Source: Clostridium thermobutyricum DSM 4928 (lineage in GTDB: Bacteria > Bacillota > Clostridia > Clostridiales > Clostridiaceae). From it: 64,000 nt of DNA. The notes under the pieces were generated by a model. The model saw nothing but the letters and a program-made list of their open reading frames with translations. It did not search any database and was not told where the DNA came from. Below are positions 1 through 9,079 of the stretch, piece by piece (position 1 is the stretch's first letter; each line of letters opens with the position of its first letter). A program made the translations under genes and the position numbers. The stretch is from the NCBI RefSeq assembly GCF_002050515.1, contig NZ_LTAY01000081.1, positions 1 through 64,000 of the forward strand. Direction: 5' to 3'.

Positions 1-946
1 TTATTATTTTTTCTGCTTCATTTCTATATAAATATTTATATGTATATTTTCCCTTACTTTTCTCATAAAATTTATTATCTATAAAAAGATTAACTGAATT
101 TTTCATGTTAACCTTATTTATATTTAAATTTTCCATACTATAAGTCATAAATATAACTTCTATAAATAAATTATTTTTTAATTTTTCATCTAATAATTCA
201 TAAAGTTTAATAAACATTTTTTCATATATATATTCAAAATTTTCAACTATTATTATTGGTGCAATATTTAATCCTACTTCATATCCAGCTCTAAACATCT
301 TATTTGCTGCTTCTATTCTTTCTTCTAAATTACATGTATTAAACTCAACCTTTCTTATTATCTCTTCTGGATTTACAGAAATTCTTATCTTTGTATTTCC
401 ATTATGGTTTATATTTAATAGGTCATCAACCATATTAAACTTTGTAGCAAAAGTTAGTTTTGCATTTTTTAGTAAACTAAATTCTTCAATAGCCCATTTT
501 AAATTACCAGTAATAGAATTTTCTAAAATCATATCTGAATTACATCCTATTTCATAAACCGCATCTTTATTTATCTTATTTATATTTTTTATTATTTTAT
601 TCATCATATCATCTCTATTAACAAAAATTCTTAAATTTGAATTTAGTTTAAAATTATGTACAAGATAGCAATATAAGCATCTAGCAGAACATCCAGATGA
701 AGTAAATGGAACTATGAAATCTGAACTTTTATTATCTTTTCTTAAAATAATACTTTTTCTAACTCCAATAGTTAAAGTTCTTTTTATATTATTAAACTCA
801 CTAATATCTTTATCTATATTAAGTTTATGATGAGCTTCTATTGATTCTTTTTCAATAAAACTATATTTTTTTAAAAGTTCTCTTCCTAACTCATATTTTT
901 TTATAGACTCTTCATAAAATATTTTAGTTGGAATAAATTCCTTCAT
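1..946 (-). CDS. splB: Spore photoproduct lyase, C-terminus cut by window edge
   Basis: Radical-SAM repair enzyme that reverses spore photoproduct (a thymine dimer) in DNA during spore germination. The reading frame is open to base 2, so about 315 residues are present of a family that is usually near 340. The N-terminus FIPTKIFYEE is typical of the family, and the SAM-cluster motif is seen as Cys86, Cys90 and Cys93 (GCSARCLYC). A site reading GGAGAGG lies just before the ATG at 946. It is the last gene seen on this strand and is separated from the upstream esterase by a terminator. Family identity is secure. The gene implies a spore former. Confidence 0.88.
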   Translation of the reverse strand, partial: MKEFIPTKIFYEESIKKYELGRELLKKYSFIEKESIEAHHKLNIDKDISEFNNIKRTLTIGVRKSIILRKDNKSSDFIVPFTSSGCSARCLYCYLVHNFKLNSNLRIFVNRDDMMNKIIKNINKINKDAVYEIGCNSDMILENSITGNLKWAIEEFSLLKNAKLTFATKFNMVDDLLNINHNGNTKIRISVNPEEIIRKVEFNTCNLEERIEAANKMFRAGYEVGLNIAPIIIVENFEYIYEKMFIKLYELLDEKLKNNLFIEVIFMTYSMENLNINKVNMKNSVNLFIDNKFYEKSKGKYTYKYLYRNEAEKII

Positions 947-1021
947 AATATCCTCTCCTAATTTAGAATTATATATCCTTATAATTTAGTATTTGTAATT
1001 AATACTTAATTTATATAATAA

Positions 1022-1049
1022 AAAAAACAGCCTAAAAAGACTGCTTTTT
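1022..1049 (-). terminator. Rho-independent terminator after the esterase
   Basis: An AAAAGCAG / CTGTTTTT stem with one G-U pair is followed by a T run on the minus strand, directly after the esterase stop. Confidence 0.7.
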
Positions 1050-1050
1050 A

Positions 1051-2058
1051 CTAATTTAAATTTGTATTAAATATTATAAAGTTTATAAACTTTACTCCTA
1101 AATCCAATATCTGTTTTTTATTTATATTAGAAAAATCATGTCCTCCATTATCAAGAGTTAATAATTCTACGTTATTTCCATCCTTTTTGCTTTTTTCATA
1201 TAACTCTAAAGAATCTTTATATGGAACCATTTTGTCATTTGTTCCATGAATTATAAGCGTTGGTGGAAGATCAGGTTTTACATAATTTATAGGACTATAT
1301 TCTTTCATATAATTTTCTATACTTTGTTTTCCTCTTAAGCTATTTTCTCTATTTTTTACAGCTGTCTCAAGCTGACCTGTTGCAATGCTCATATTTAAGC
1401 TATTTAAATTTGTAGGACCAAACAAATCTACAACCCATTTAACTTTTGATGAATAATTATCTAAAGCTTTATCATCTTTAAACTCATTATTTCCAGAATA
1501 AGCTGCCAAAAGTGATAAATGAGCTCCTGCTGAAGCACCAACTAATCCTATTTCATTTGTATTAAAATCATATTTATCTTTATTTTTATATACCCATCTT
1601 ATTGCATCTTTAACATCAGATACTTGTTTATAAAAATCTATTTCATTTGTAGTAAGTCTATAATTTACACTTATTATTGCATATCCTTCATTTCTGAATA
1701 CATTTAAAAGAGGTTCCATTAATTCTGGAATTTGACTATTACCATAAATCCAAGATCCACCGTGAACATAAAGTATAACAGGTGAACCACCTTTTAATTT
1801 CTTTTTAGCTTCATAAATATCTAAAGTTACAGCTTTTCCATTTGATTTTTTATATTCAATATCTTTATAATCCATATCTTTACTCATATTTAAATCTTTA
1901 GTTACTTCCACTGATTCTAAATTATTTTTTAAAGCAGAATATTCTTGTGCTGCATTTATATAAAATTTAATTTGACCTCTAAAATGATATAAAACTATTC
2001 CAATTGCTATTAATACTCCAAGTAAAATTATACCTATTATTTTTAAAACCTTTTTCAT
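1051..2058 (-). CDS. Membrane-anchored alpha/beta hydrolase (esterase/lipase, Aes/BD-FAE type)
   Basis: Predicted carboxylesterase of the HGG family. An N-terminal hydrophobic helix (residues 5-24) anchors it, probably with the catalytic domain outside. Visible are the oxyanion motif HGGSW (99-103), the nucleophile elbow GASAG with Ser176, a late Asp in GTNDKM and the catalytic His in GGHDF. I chose the ATG at 2058 because GGAGAGG sits upstream of it. A TTG three bases earlier lies too close to that site. It is a single-gene unit between two terminators. The natural substrate cannot be told from sequence. Confidence 0.82.
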   Translation of the reverse strand: MKKVLKIIGIILLGVLIAIGIVLYHFRGQIKFYINAAQEYSALKNNLESVEVTKDLNMSKDMDYKDIEYKKSNGKAVTLDIYEAKKKLKGGSPVILYVHGGSWIYGNSQIPELMEPLLNVFRNEGYAIISVNYRLTTNEIDFYKQVSDVKDAIRWVYKNKDKYDFNTNEIGLVGASAGAHLSLLAAYSGNNEFKDDKALDNYSSKVKWVVDLFGPTNLNSLNMSIATGQLETAVKNRENSLRGKQSIENYMKEYSPINYVKPDLPPTLIIHGTNDKMVPYKDSLELYEKSKKDGNNVELLTLDNGGHDFSNINKKQILDLGVKFINFIIFNTNLN

Positions 2059-2194
2059 CAAACCTCTCCACTTATTTTTTCTTATTAATTATGCTCATTA
2101 ATTAGTTATTTAATCAATAATATAATAAAATTATATCATATTATCAAATAAACTTTTTTTGTAAATATTACAAATTTATTATTTATTTTCTAGT

Positions 2195-2238
2195 AAAAAA
2201 ACACCCTAAAGAACTTATTATTCTTTAGGATGTTTTTT
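2195..2238 (-). terminator. Strong hairpin terminator after the cellulose-synthase-like gene
   Basis: Long stem of about 18 bp (CCTAAAGAA / TTCTTTAGG core) with A and T runs on its two sides. It could work on both strands. It lies 45 bases past the stop at 2284. Confidence 0.85.
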
Positions 2239-2283
2239 AATTATTTCTCAGTTATGATGACTGTGATTATTTTCTTCTTGTTC

Positions 2284-4179
2284 TTATATAAAATTATTTA
2301 AATCACGTTTTAAATCATAAAATGGTTTTAAATTTTCTATATATAAATTGATTATTTCAATAGTTTCTTCTTTATTTAATTCTTCAAACTGTATACCAAT
2401 AAATGTTTTATTTTTTCTTGCTAATTTACATTTTATATATAAATCATTTATTTTTATTTTTATTTTATCATTAGGATTTATATTTATGTAGTCTATCATT
2501 TTAAGGCCTAATCCTTTATCTGAAATATCGTGTACTTTAATATTATATTCTTTTTCATTAACATATAATTTAGTTATAAAATTATCTCTTATCTCTATTC
2601 TTTCACTGCTTCTAAACATAGGCTTTTGATAAGCTACTTTTATAGCAACAATAATACCAACTGCATTATATATACTCCAAATTATATTTAATATAACATA
2701 GCTCGGAAGAATTTTTCCAAATTTTATCAAATACCCACAAATAAACCAAGATACAACTGTTCCTATAAGTAAAATTATATGTGGTAATATAACTCTAAGC
2801 TGAAAATATGCTTTTTCATTTGTTATATCTTTTGATGTGACTTTAAATCCAACTGCTTTTAAAGAAAAAAGTTCTGAAAGAATTGATGCACTGATACTTG
2901 GTGCCATAACAGTTTCATAAAAATGTGACCATTTTAAATTTCTTGTTCCTGGTGATAATACTTTAAATACTATCATTTGCGATACTAAAAACGGAATATA
3001 ATAAGGTAACAATTCCCATAAGCTTGCCCTTATTGATAATATACCAAATAAAAGATAAGCAATTGGCGCTATTATATAAATAATTTTCTGCAAACTTGAA
3101 AACCAATAAATAAGTCCATCTATATATGCAATTTTTTGACTTAATTTTAACCCCTTCATAAATAATGGATTATTCCTTTTAAAAACTTGAAGGTTTCCTC
3201 TAGCCCATCTCTTTCTTTGTTTTATAGTCTCTTCAAGAGTTGTTGCACTTAATCCTAATACTAATGGTTCATTTACTAATATAGAATTATATCCCTTAGA
3301 TTGAAGCTTCATCCCAAGAGCCATATCTTCAGTTATAGAAAATGTAGGAAATCCTCCTACAGAATCTAAATGTTTTCTTCTAAATATTGCATTAGTTCCT
3401 ACATGTAACACAGCATTTAATGAAGCTCTCGCTTCCTGAATATCTCTCATAAACATATCTTGCTCATTTGGAATATTAGTAATCATATTATATTGATACA
3501 TATCAGCATTATAATAACTTTGAGGAACTTGTACAAATGCTAAATTATCATCATCTAAAAAGTATTGCATTGTCTCTTTTAAAAAATTATGTTTTGCAAT
3601 CATATCTGCGTCTAATATTGAAACAAATTCACTTTTTATATATTTTAAAGCATTATTTATATTTCCAGCTTTTGCGCCTTCATTTGTATCTCTAGTTATA
3701 TAATTTACAGAATACTCTTCACATAATTTTTTTACCTCATCTCGTCTACCATCATCACAAACATATACATTAAGCTTTTCTTTATTATAGTTAAGCTTTA
3801 TTGCACCTATAATTGTTTTTTTTAATAAATCTACTGGTTCATTATAAGTACAAATTAATATATCTATAGATGGAACACATTTAGATGTAGGATTTATTAA
3901 TACTTTCTTTTCTAATTTATATTTCCTTGTAGAAAAATATTCAAAATCAAAAAATTGTATAATTCCAATAAGTTCTGCTACCACTAAAAGAATCCCCATA
4001 ACTAATGATAAACCAAAGGTAGGAATTACAGTAAATCTCCAGACAATGTATACTAAAGATGAAATTAATCCTAACAATATAATGATAAATCTTACTGATT
4101 TAAACTTTAAATATAGTAAATAAGCTATAAAAATTATTGATATTGAACTTATTAAATATATTTCCCCTATAGTAGTCAT
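2284..4179 (-). CDS. Cellulose-synthase-like GT2 glycosyltransferase with C-terminal PilZ domain
   Basis: Processive family-2 glycosyltransferase of the BcsA type, predicted to polymerise and export a beta-glucan or related polysaccharide under cyclic-di-GMP control. Two N-terminal helix groups are followed by the cytosolic GT domain with DDGRRDE (about 142-148), LDAD (near 190), TED (near 283) and QRKRW (near 322), then more membrane helices. From about residue 520 a PilZ domain follows (RSSER, then DISDKGLGL). At 631 residues it is shorter than enteric BcsA. No bcsB or bcsZ is adjacent. The next upstream gene encodes an exported protein of unknown role. In-frame sense codons continue for 11 residues after the TAA (see findings). 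Confidence 0.85.
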   Translation of the reverse strand: MTTIGEIYLISSISIIFIAYLLYLKFKSVRFIIILLGLISSLVYIVWRFTVIPTFGLSLVMGILLVVAELIGIIQFFDFEYFSTRKYKLEKKVLINPTSKCVPSIDILICTYNEPVDLLKKTIIGAIKLNYNKEKLNVYVCDDGRRDEVKKLCEEYSVNYITRDTNEGAKAGNINNALKYIKSEFVSILDADMIAKHNFLKETMQYFLDDDNLAFVQVPQSYYNADMYQYNMITNIPNEQDMFMRDIQEARASLNAVLHVGTNAIFRRKHLDSVGGFPTFSITEDMALGMKLQSKGYNSILVNEPLVLGLSATTLEETIKQRKRWARGNLQVFKRNNPLFMKGLKLSQKIAYIDGLIYWFSSLQKIIYIIAPIAYLLFGILSIRASLWELLPYYIPFLVSQMIVFKVLSPGTRNLKWSHFYETVMAPSISASILSELFSLKAVGFKVTSKDITNEKAYFQLRVILPHIILLIGTVVSWFICGYLIKFGKILPSYVILNIIWSIYNAVGIIVAIKVAYQKPMFRSSERIEIRDNFITKLYVNEKEYNIKVHDISDKGLGLKMIDYININPNDKIKIKINDLYIKCKLARKNKTFIGIQFEELNKEETIEIINLYIENLKPFYDLKRDLNNFI

Positions 4180-4435
4180 CCACTAATCTCCTTTTTATTT
4201 AACAATTATTAAGTAAATTATATCACCATATAAAGCCTTTATTTTTTTAACATTTAATGTATTTATTCATTTTTTTCTTATTGATAATATAAAAACTATT
4301 TATTTTTTTAATATTATTAAAATTTAATTAACAATGTATATTTTCTAGTCTTTAATTTTAAATTTTTTTATTTCTCTTTGTTAAACTATTAAATATATTA
4401 CTCTTAATTACTAATATATTTTTTATATAAAAATT
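4180..4435. other. AT-rich intergenic region upstream of the GT2 gene
   Basis: About 256 bases, nearly all A and T. It must hold the GT2 promoter. I see no conserved riboswitch core and no convincing small ORF. Confidence 0.4.
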
Positions 4436-4468
4436 AGAACTCAAAATAATTATAATATTTTGAGTTCT
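4436..4468 (-). terminator. Hairpin terminator after the 393-residue exported protein
   Basis: Stem AGAACTCAAAATA / TATTTTGAGTTCT with a short AT loop, ending just before the stop of the minus-strand gene at 4474. A T-rich run follows on the minus strand. Confidence 0.75.
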
Positions 4469-4473
4469 TTACT

Positions 4474-5655
4474 TTAATATAAGTTATACACATCTATTCT
4501 AGTTTTCGGAATTCCCTCACTATCTAAATTAATATTTAAAATAATACAATGTCCATTACTATAAGTAATATAACTTGTTGAAGTATCTGAGATTTCCACA
4601 TTATCAACTAATCTAACTATCTTATCCTCTTCTAATTTCCCAATCATATATTTTCTTTTTACTTTAAATACTATATATCCATCATAAAAGTTACTAAGAT
4701 TGTCTATTCCATATCTATTCATATCGGTTGAACTATCCTTAAAAATAGTTTTTAATTCATTCTTTTCTATATTAAATCCAACTAATTTATAATTATTTCT
4801 AATATAAATATAATTATCTTTTACTCCTAATAACTTACCATTCTTTAGTCCATTTGAAACTTTATCTATTTTAATATTTTCATTTTCTTTATATAGTTTT
4901 ATTATTTCTCCTTCATTAGTTATACTAAATATATAATTATCAAATTTAAATATATCGTTAATTAAATAATTTGAATAAGTGTCTTCTACATAAAACTTAT
5001 TATTTTTTGAATCATATATACCTAACTTATTTTCATTATTATAATTCCCTAAAACAACTAAAAATTCTGTTTTATTAGAACACATAATATTTTTAATCTC
5101 TTTTATTATATACTCTGAATTTAAGTTATCTTTTAATTTACTAACTTCTTTTTCAATTTTTTCACTTAAATTTTTGTATTCTTCTTCATTTAATATGTTT
5201 TTTTCCTTCATAAAATCTTTATTTTCATAAAATTTAATTATCTCATTATTTGAAAAATCATATTTATCATTTTTAACTTCTTCTAAAGAATTATCTTTAT
5301 TTAATTTTACATTTATCTCTTTAAAATTTAAGTCATCTTTTCTATCATAATTAATACCATAATATTTATTTCCTATTTTCACCGCACGACCATATGTATT
5401 TTCATCATTTAAAATAATTTCATCTTTAATATTCATATTTTTAGTAACCTCAAAAACTTTTTGAGTAAAATAAAGTTCGTTATCTATATAATTAACTTTT
5501 TTAATATCACTAAATTCATTTTCTTTATATGAATATACTAATTTTCCACTTGGATTTTTTGGAGAAAAATTTATATTTACAATACTTTTTAAAAAGTAAT
5601 TTCCAATAAAAATAAATAAAATAACCCCAACTATCTTATAAATATTTTTTTTCAT
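4474..5655 (-). CDS. Exported or membrane-anchored protein of unknown function (393 aa)
   Basis: I do not recognise this family. An N-terminal hydrophobic segment (about residues 7-24) after MKKNIYK suggests a signal anchor, with the rest outside the cell. The remainder is rich in Lys, Asn, Asp and Glu. It has repeated short beta-type stretches (for example LLGVKDNYIYIRNNYKLVG and NLSNFYDGYIVFKVKRKY) that resemble the blades of a beta-propeller such as DUF5050-type proteins; that fold is a guess. A good Shine-Dalgarno site (GAGAGGGG) precedes the ATG. It lies upstream of the cellulose-synthase-like gene on the same strand, but about 300 bases and a terminator separate them. Confidence 0.6.
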   Translation of the reverse strand: MKKNIYKIVGVILFIFIGNYFLKSIVNINFSPKNPSGKLVYSYKENEFSDIKKVNYIDNELYFTQKVFEVTKNMNIKDEIILNDENTYGRAVKIGNKYYGINYDRKDDLNFKEINVKLNKDNSLEEVKNDKYDFSNNEIIKFYENKDFMKEKNILNEEEYKNLSEKIEKEVSKLKDNLNSEYIIKEIKNIMCSNKTEFLVVLGNYNNENKLGIYDSKNNKFYVEDTYSNYLINDIFKFDNYIFSITNEGEIIKLYKENENIKIDKVSNGLKNGKLLGVKDNYIYIRNNYKLVGFNIEKNELKTIFKDSSTDMNRYGIDNLSNFYDGYIVFKVKRKYMIGKLEEDKIVRLVDNVEISDTSTSYITYSNGHCIILNINLDSEGIPKTRIDVYNLY

Positions 5656-5782
5656 TAATATTCCCCTCTCTAAATAAATCCCCTTCTTTATTTAATAAAT
5701 ACCCTTATTAATTGGATTATATAATAAACAAAAATCATTTACAAATATTCACAAAATCCTTCTTAATAATTATAAAAAAAAT

Positions 5783-5814
5783 AAAACATTATAGAATTTA
5801 AACCATAATGTTTT
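5783..5814 (-). terminator. Terminator after the 46-residue micro-protein
   Basis: Stem AAAACATTAT / ATAATGTTTT on the minus strand followed by a T-rich run. Confidence 0.7.
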
Positions 5815-5833
5815 ATTTTTAATTTTAAAATTT

Positions 5834-5974
5834 TTATTTTTTAATTCTGATTTTTTTATTATTTTTATTTTTTTTATTAGAAAAATTTCTAATAGTAATT
5901 CCTATTCCTGCTCCAATTACTACTCCCAATAGTAATGTTAATACAACAGGTACAAATTCAATAACAGCCTCCAT
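5834..5974 (-). CDS. 46-residue single-span membrane micro-protein
   Basis: ATG at 5974 behind AAGGGTGAG, stop TAA at 5834-5836. It starts MEAVIEFVPVVLTLL, continues with one glycine-rich membrane span (about residues 8-28) and ends in a very basic Lys/Asn tail. The layout resembles the membrane anchor of RNase Y, but no catalytic part follows, so I treat it as a small hypothetical protein. It has its own terminator, which supports it as a real unit. Confidence 0.55.
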   Translation of the reverse strand: MEAVIEFVPVVLTLLLGVVIGAGIGITIRNFSNKKNKNNKKIRIKK

Positions 5975-6104
5975 AATCTCACCCTTACCCTTTTAAATCT
6001 TCTAAATATTATAAATATTGTTAATTTTATTATAAACTATAGATTATTTATTTAAAATAATCTATTAAACCTTTTTTATATAAATTTTATTATATTTACT
6101 ATAA

Positions 6105-6135
6105 AAATAAGACGATAAATTATACCGTCTTATTT
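6105..6135 (-). terminator. Terminator after the 68-residue membrane protein
   Basis: Stem AAATAAGACG / CGTCTTATTT with a T run on the minus strand. Confidence 0.8.
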
Positions 6136-6178
6136 AAACTACTTATATATATTTTATTATTTAGAATATGTATTTATT

Positions 6179-6385
6179 CTATAATCTGTATTTATTCATC
6201 TTGAAACTTAAAAAGAAATTTAATATTAAAAATATCACTGTAATTATAACTTGAACCAACATAGAAAATTGCATATCAAAGACTATTCTAGAAATAAAAC
6301 ATCCTATTATAGTTAAGATTCCTAAAATAACATTTATAATACAATATCCCTTATATTGTTCCATTGTCATTGGTTTATATCTCAC
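6179..6385 (-). CDS. Small two-span membrane protein (68 aa)
   Basis: Unknown function. GTG start at 6385 behind AGGAGG. A short polar N-terminus (MRYKPMTMEQYKGY) is followed by two hydrophobic helices (about 15-33 and 41-62) and a short basic end. It has its own terminator. I recognise no motif. Confidence 0.6.
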   Translation of the reverse strand: MRYKPMTMEQYKGYCIINVILGILTIIGCFISRIVFDMQFSMLVQVIITVIFLILNFFLSFKMNKYRL

Positions 6386-6514
6386 AATAATTCCTCCTAA
6401 AATTTACATATAAAATGTAATAATAGCTTTGAATAACTCTAATAAAATTCTATATATTAATAAATAATAATTTTCTATTTATTATAACATATTTATTCTA
6501 AAAATTGACTCTAT

Positions 6515-7216
6515 TTATAAGTATTTTGAAATATTTATAGCACTAATAATTTCTTTTTTTTCTTCTTCAGTATAATTTAAATTTACTAATTTTATTTTTC
6601 TTAAAAGTTCAATAGAATTATCAAAAATTAAACCTTTGGAATTATCTATATTTACAATATTTTTTTCAAATATTAAATCATCATTATTAAAAAATACTAA
6701 TCCAATTACATGACATCTTATATTATTCATTTTTAAATATCTATTAAATATATCAGCATGTTTTTGTACTTTCTTATATGGATTATATATATTTCTATAA
6801 TAATTTAAACCTGCTATATTTCTCTCAACAATAAGATTATTATCACTTATACTTCCAATAATATTTCCCTTTACATTTTTAATTTCAATTATAAAAACTC
6901 CGTTATTTCCTACAATTATAGTTCCTAGTTTAGTTCTCTTCCCCTTTATTTCAATAACTATATCATTAAAAACATGATATCCATCATTCAATTGAGAAAA
7001 TATATCTTTTTCATAATATTCTTTTTTAAAAGCAAACTTTTCTGTTTTTCTTCTCTGAAAATTAAGACCAATCACTAAAAAAATAAAACTACATATTGAT
7101 AAAGGAATATATATTTCTAAAAATATTATAGTAACTACAAATAATATAAAATTTTTAAAATATACTCCTTTTAAGTCTTTTTCTAAAGTAACCTCTCTCT
7201 TCTCTATTATAGCCAT
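6515..7216 (-). CDS. NERD-domain (nuclease-related) protein
   Basis: The start at 7216 is preferred because AAAGGAG lies 6-7 bases upstream; an upstream in-frame start would add 17 residues without such a site. Two adjacent hydrophobic helices (about residues 20-50) anchor the protein. The NERD domain follows (about 75-190) with NDIVIEIKGKRTKLGTIIVG and FIIEIKNVKG. It carries the Asp and the E-x-K of the PD-(D/E)xK-like core. NERD proteins are thought to be nucleic-acid-processing or stress proteins. The partner and substrate are unknown. Confidence 0.75.
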   Translation of the reverse strand: MAIIEKREVTLEKDLKGVYFKNFILFVVTIIFLEIYIPLSICSFIFLVIGLNFQRRKTEKFAFKKEYYEKDIFSQLNDGYHVFNDIVIEIKGKRTKLGTIIVGNNGVFIIEIKNVKGNIIGSISDNNLIVERNIAGLNYYRNIYNPYKKVQKHADIFNRYLKMNNIRCHVIGLVFFNNDDLIFEKNIVNIDNSKGLIFDNSIELLRKIKLVNLNYTEEEKKEIISAINISKYL

Positions 7217-7303
7217 ATAGCTTCTCCTTTTATTTCTTAAACACTCTTGTTTTAAAAGTATTCCCATAGAAAAATAAAAGTATTCTAATTAGCTATGTAT
7301 ATA

Positions 7304-7480
7304 TTAGTTATAACTATGTTCTTGTGCGTCTTTCTCTGTTGGATAAAGAGTTGCACTTTTCTGTGCTGGAGTTTGATTATTTTGATTTATATTCTTAGTT
7401 TTTTTAACAATTATAATTTTAGCAGATATTAATAATATAAGAGCTACTATTATTAACATAAATTTTTTATCAATTTTCAT
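7304..7480 (-). CDS. 58-residue membrane-anchored micro-protein
   Basis: ATG at 7480 behind AAAGGAAAG, stop at 7304. One N-terminal membrane span (about residues 8-25, MLIIVALILLISAKIIIV) is followed by a polar tail of about 33 residues. The layout matches the small protein at 14476-14670, although the sequences do not align. Function unknown. Confidence 0.5.
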   Translation of the reverse strand: MKIDKKFMLIIVALILLISAKIIIVKKTKNINQNNQTPAQKSATLYPTEKDAQEHSYN

Positions 7481-7529
7481 GTCATTCTTTCCTTTGTTTT
7501 TTATATTATTTTATCACAAAAAATTAAAA

Positions 7530-7553
7530 CCTTATTAGTAATTTCTAATAAGG
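7530..7553 (-). terminator. Terminator after pyridoxal kinase
   Basis: Stem CCTTATTAG / CTAATAAGG, then a T-rich run, immediately after the minus-strand stop at 7562. Confidence 0.7.
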
Positions 7554-7561
7554 CTCTAATT

Positions 7562-8401
7562 TTATCTTTTTTCTATTAATTTATATAAATTATCTTCTAG
7601 TAAAACGCCTTCTTTAGTATCATAATTAAAATTACTGCTATATTTTATAGTTTCATATAAAAAGTCCATTGCAATTTTTACGCTTTCATAAATGCTTTTT
7701 CCTTTTAAAACTTCTCCAGAAACTATTGATGTAAATATATCTCCTGTTCCTGGATAAGATTTTTCTACCTTATCTGAATAAGCTGTATAGAGTTTTCCTT
7801 CCTCAAATATACAAACTCCAACTTTATCTTTTTTAGTAGTAACTGATGTTATTATAATATTCTTTGCTCCAAGTTCTCTTAAATCTATACAAATATCTCT
7901 AATTAAATCATCATTCATATTTTTAGCCAAACTTACATCTCTGCCTGTTAAATACAATGCCTCTGTAAGATTTGGAGTTATAAGAAAACAGCCTTTAATT
8001 AAATCTCTCATATTTTGAACATGTTCTTCTGAAAACCCTTTATATAATTTATTGTTATCTCCTAAAATAGGGTCTAACACTATTTTTTCTTTTTCAAAAT
8101 TTTTTCTTATATAATTTTTTATAAACTCTAAATTTTTAATATCTCCTAAATATCCTATAAGCGCCAAATCCATATTTATCTCATTATGTTCTATGCTATT
8201 TATACTTTTTTCTATAAATGAACCTATTTCAACTTTTTCTATTTCTTTAAATCCTCCAGTATGGCTTGAAAGAATAGTTGATGGAATTGGACATCCTTCT
8301 ACTCCTAAAATACTAAGAACTGGAAGTATATTAGTTAAGGATGCCTTTCCTACTGCACAAAGGCTATGTATTATAAGTGCTCTTTTAACTGGTTTTTTCA
8401 A
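7562..8401 (-). CDS. pdxY: Pyridoxal/pyridoxamine kinase, PdxY/PdxK-like
   Basis: Ribokinase-fold enzyme that phosphorylates the B6 vitamers pyridoxal or pyridoxamine for PLP salvage. The N-terminus KRALIIHSLCAVGKASLTNILPVLSILG is close to the clostridial pyridoxamine kinase family, and STILSSHTGG follows. The C-terminal anion hole and catalytic Asp are in YPGTGDIFTS. At 279 residues it is of normal length. The start is a TTG at 8401 behind GGAGTGA. It is a monocistronic unit with its own terminator. Confidence 0.85.
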   Translation of the reverse strand: MKKPVKRALIIHSLCAVGKASLTNILPVLSILGVEGCPIPSTILSSHTGGFKEIEKVEIGSFIEKSINSIEHNEINMDLALIGYLGDIKNLEFIKNYIRKNFEKEKIVLDPILGDNNKLYKGFSEEHVQNMRDLIKGCFLITPNLTEALYLTGRDVSLAKNMNDDLIRDICIDLRELGAKNIIITSVTTKKDKVGVCIFEEGKLYTAYSDKVEKSYPGTGDIFTSIVSGEVLKGKSIYESVKIAMDFLYETIKYSSNFNYDTKEGVLLEDNLYKLIEKR

Positions 8402-8448
8402 AATTTATCACTCCTTTTTACATATATTTAATTATATCATTTTATATA

Positions 8449-8478
8449 AAAAGGCACTTTAAAATTAAAGTGCCTTTT
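8449..8478 (-). terminator. Terminator after the 136-residue membrane protein
   Basis: Stem AAAAGGCACTTT / AAAGTGCCTTTT with T-rich flanks. It could act on both strands. Confidence 0.85.
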
Positions 8479-8481
8479 ATT

Positions 8482-8892
8482 TTAATTATAAGTTGATATT
8501 GCTGCTCCAATAACTAAACATGTTATATAAACTAATACATCTAAAAATATATGAGTTTTTATAAATAACCCAATTATACAATAAATAACTAATATTAAAC
8601 AAAAAAACTTAAATTTATTATAAAATTTTTTAGCTATCTGTTTTCTTTCTTCTTTACTCATACTTTTTACATTCTCATAAGTATACTTATTTATCCAATA
8701 CAATCTTTCCTTTTTATAAATTATATTAGATATTATTAATAGCGAATTTGTAATTATCAAAAACATTATTTTTATAGCTATATATTCTTCTATTTCTAAA
8801 TTTCTTATTATAAATATAGCTCCTATAGCCACTATAAAAGTTAAAACTAATATTAGTATAAAACTTTTATATGTTTTTTCTTCATAATACAT
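8482..8892 (-). CDS. Four-span membrane protein of unknown function (136 aa)
   Basis: The start at 8892 follows GGGGGAG; an earlier ATG overlaps that site. Hydrophobic helices lie at about 12-30, 36-54, 92-110 and 113-130, with a central basic cytosolic-looking loop (KKERLYWINKYTYENVKSM and SKEERKQIAKKFYNKF). It has its own promoter region and terminator. No family recognised. Confidence 0.6.
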   Translation of the reverse strand: MYYEEKTYKSFILILVLTFIVAIGAIFIIRNLEIEEYIAIKIMFLIITNSLLIISNIIYKKERLYWINKYTYENVKSMSKEERKQIAKKFYNKFKFFCLILVIYCIIGLFIKTHIFLDVLVYITCLVIGAAISTYN

Positions 8893-9040
8893 ATTCTCCC
8901 CCATAATTTTCATTATTAATTATAATATTTTCAAATTTTAATTTTGTTATCTAGCCCTTTTATGTATTTATTTTACTATAACTTTTTTATAATTACAGTT
9001 AAGAAATTTTAATATAAAAAACTTTTTCCTAAAATAAAAA

Positions 9041-9070
9041 AAAAAGACAGATTTTAAAATCTGCCTTTTT
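9041..9070 (-). terminator. Terminator after dtpT
   Basis: AAAAAGGCAGATTTT / AAAATCTGTCTTTTT hairpin with a long T run on the minus strand. Confidence 0.9.
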
Positions 9071-9079
9071 AACTTTATT

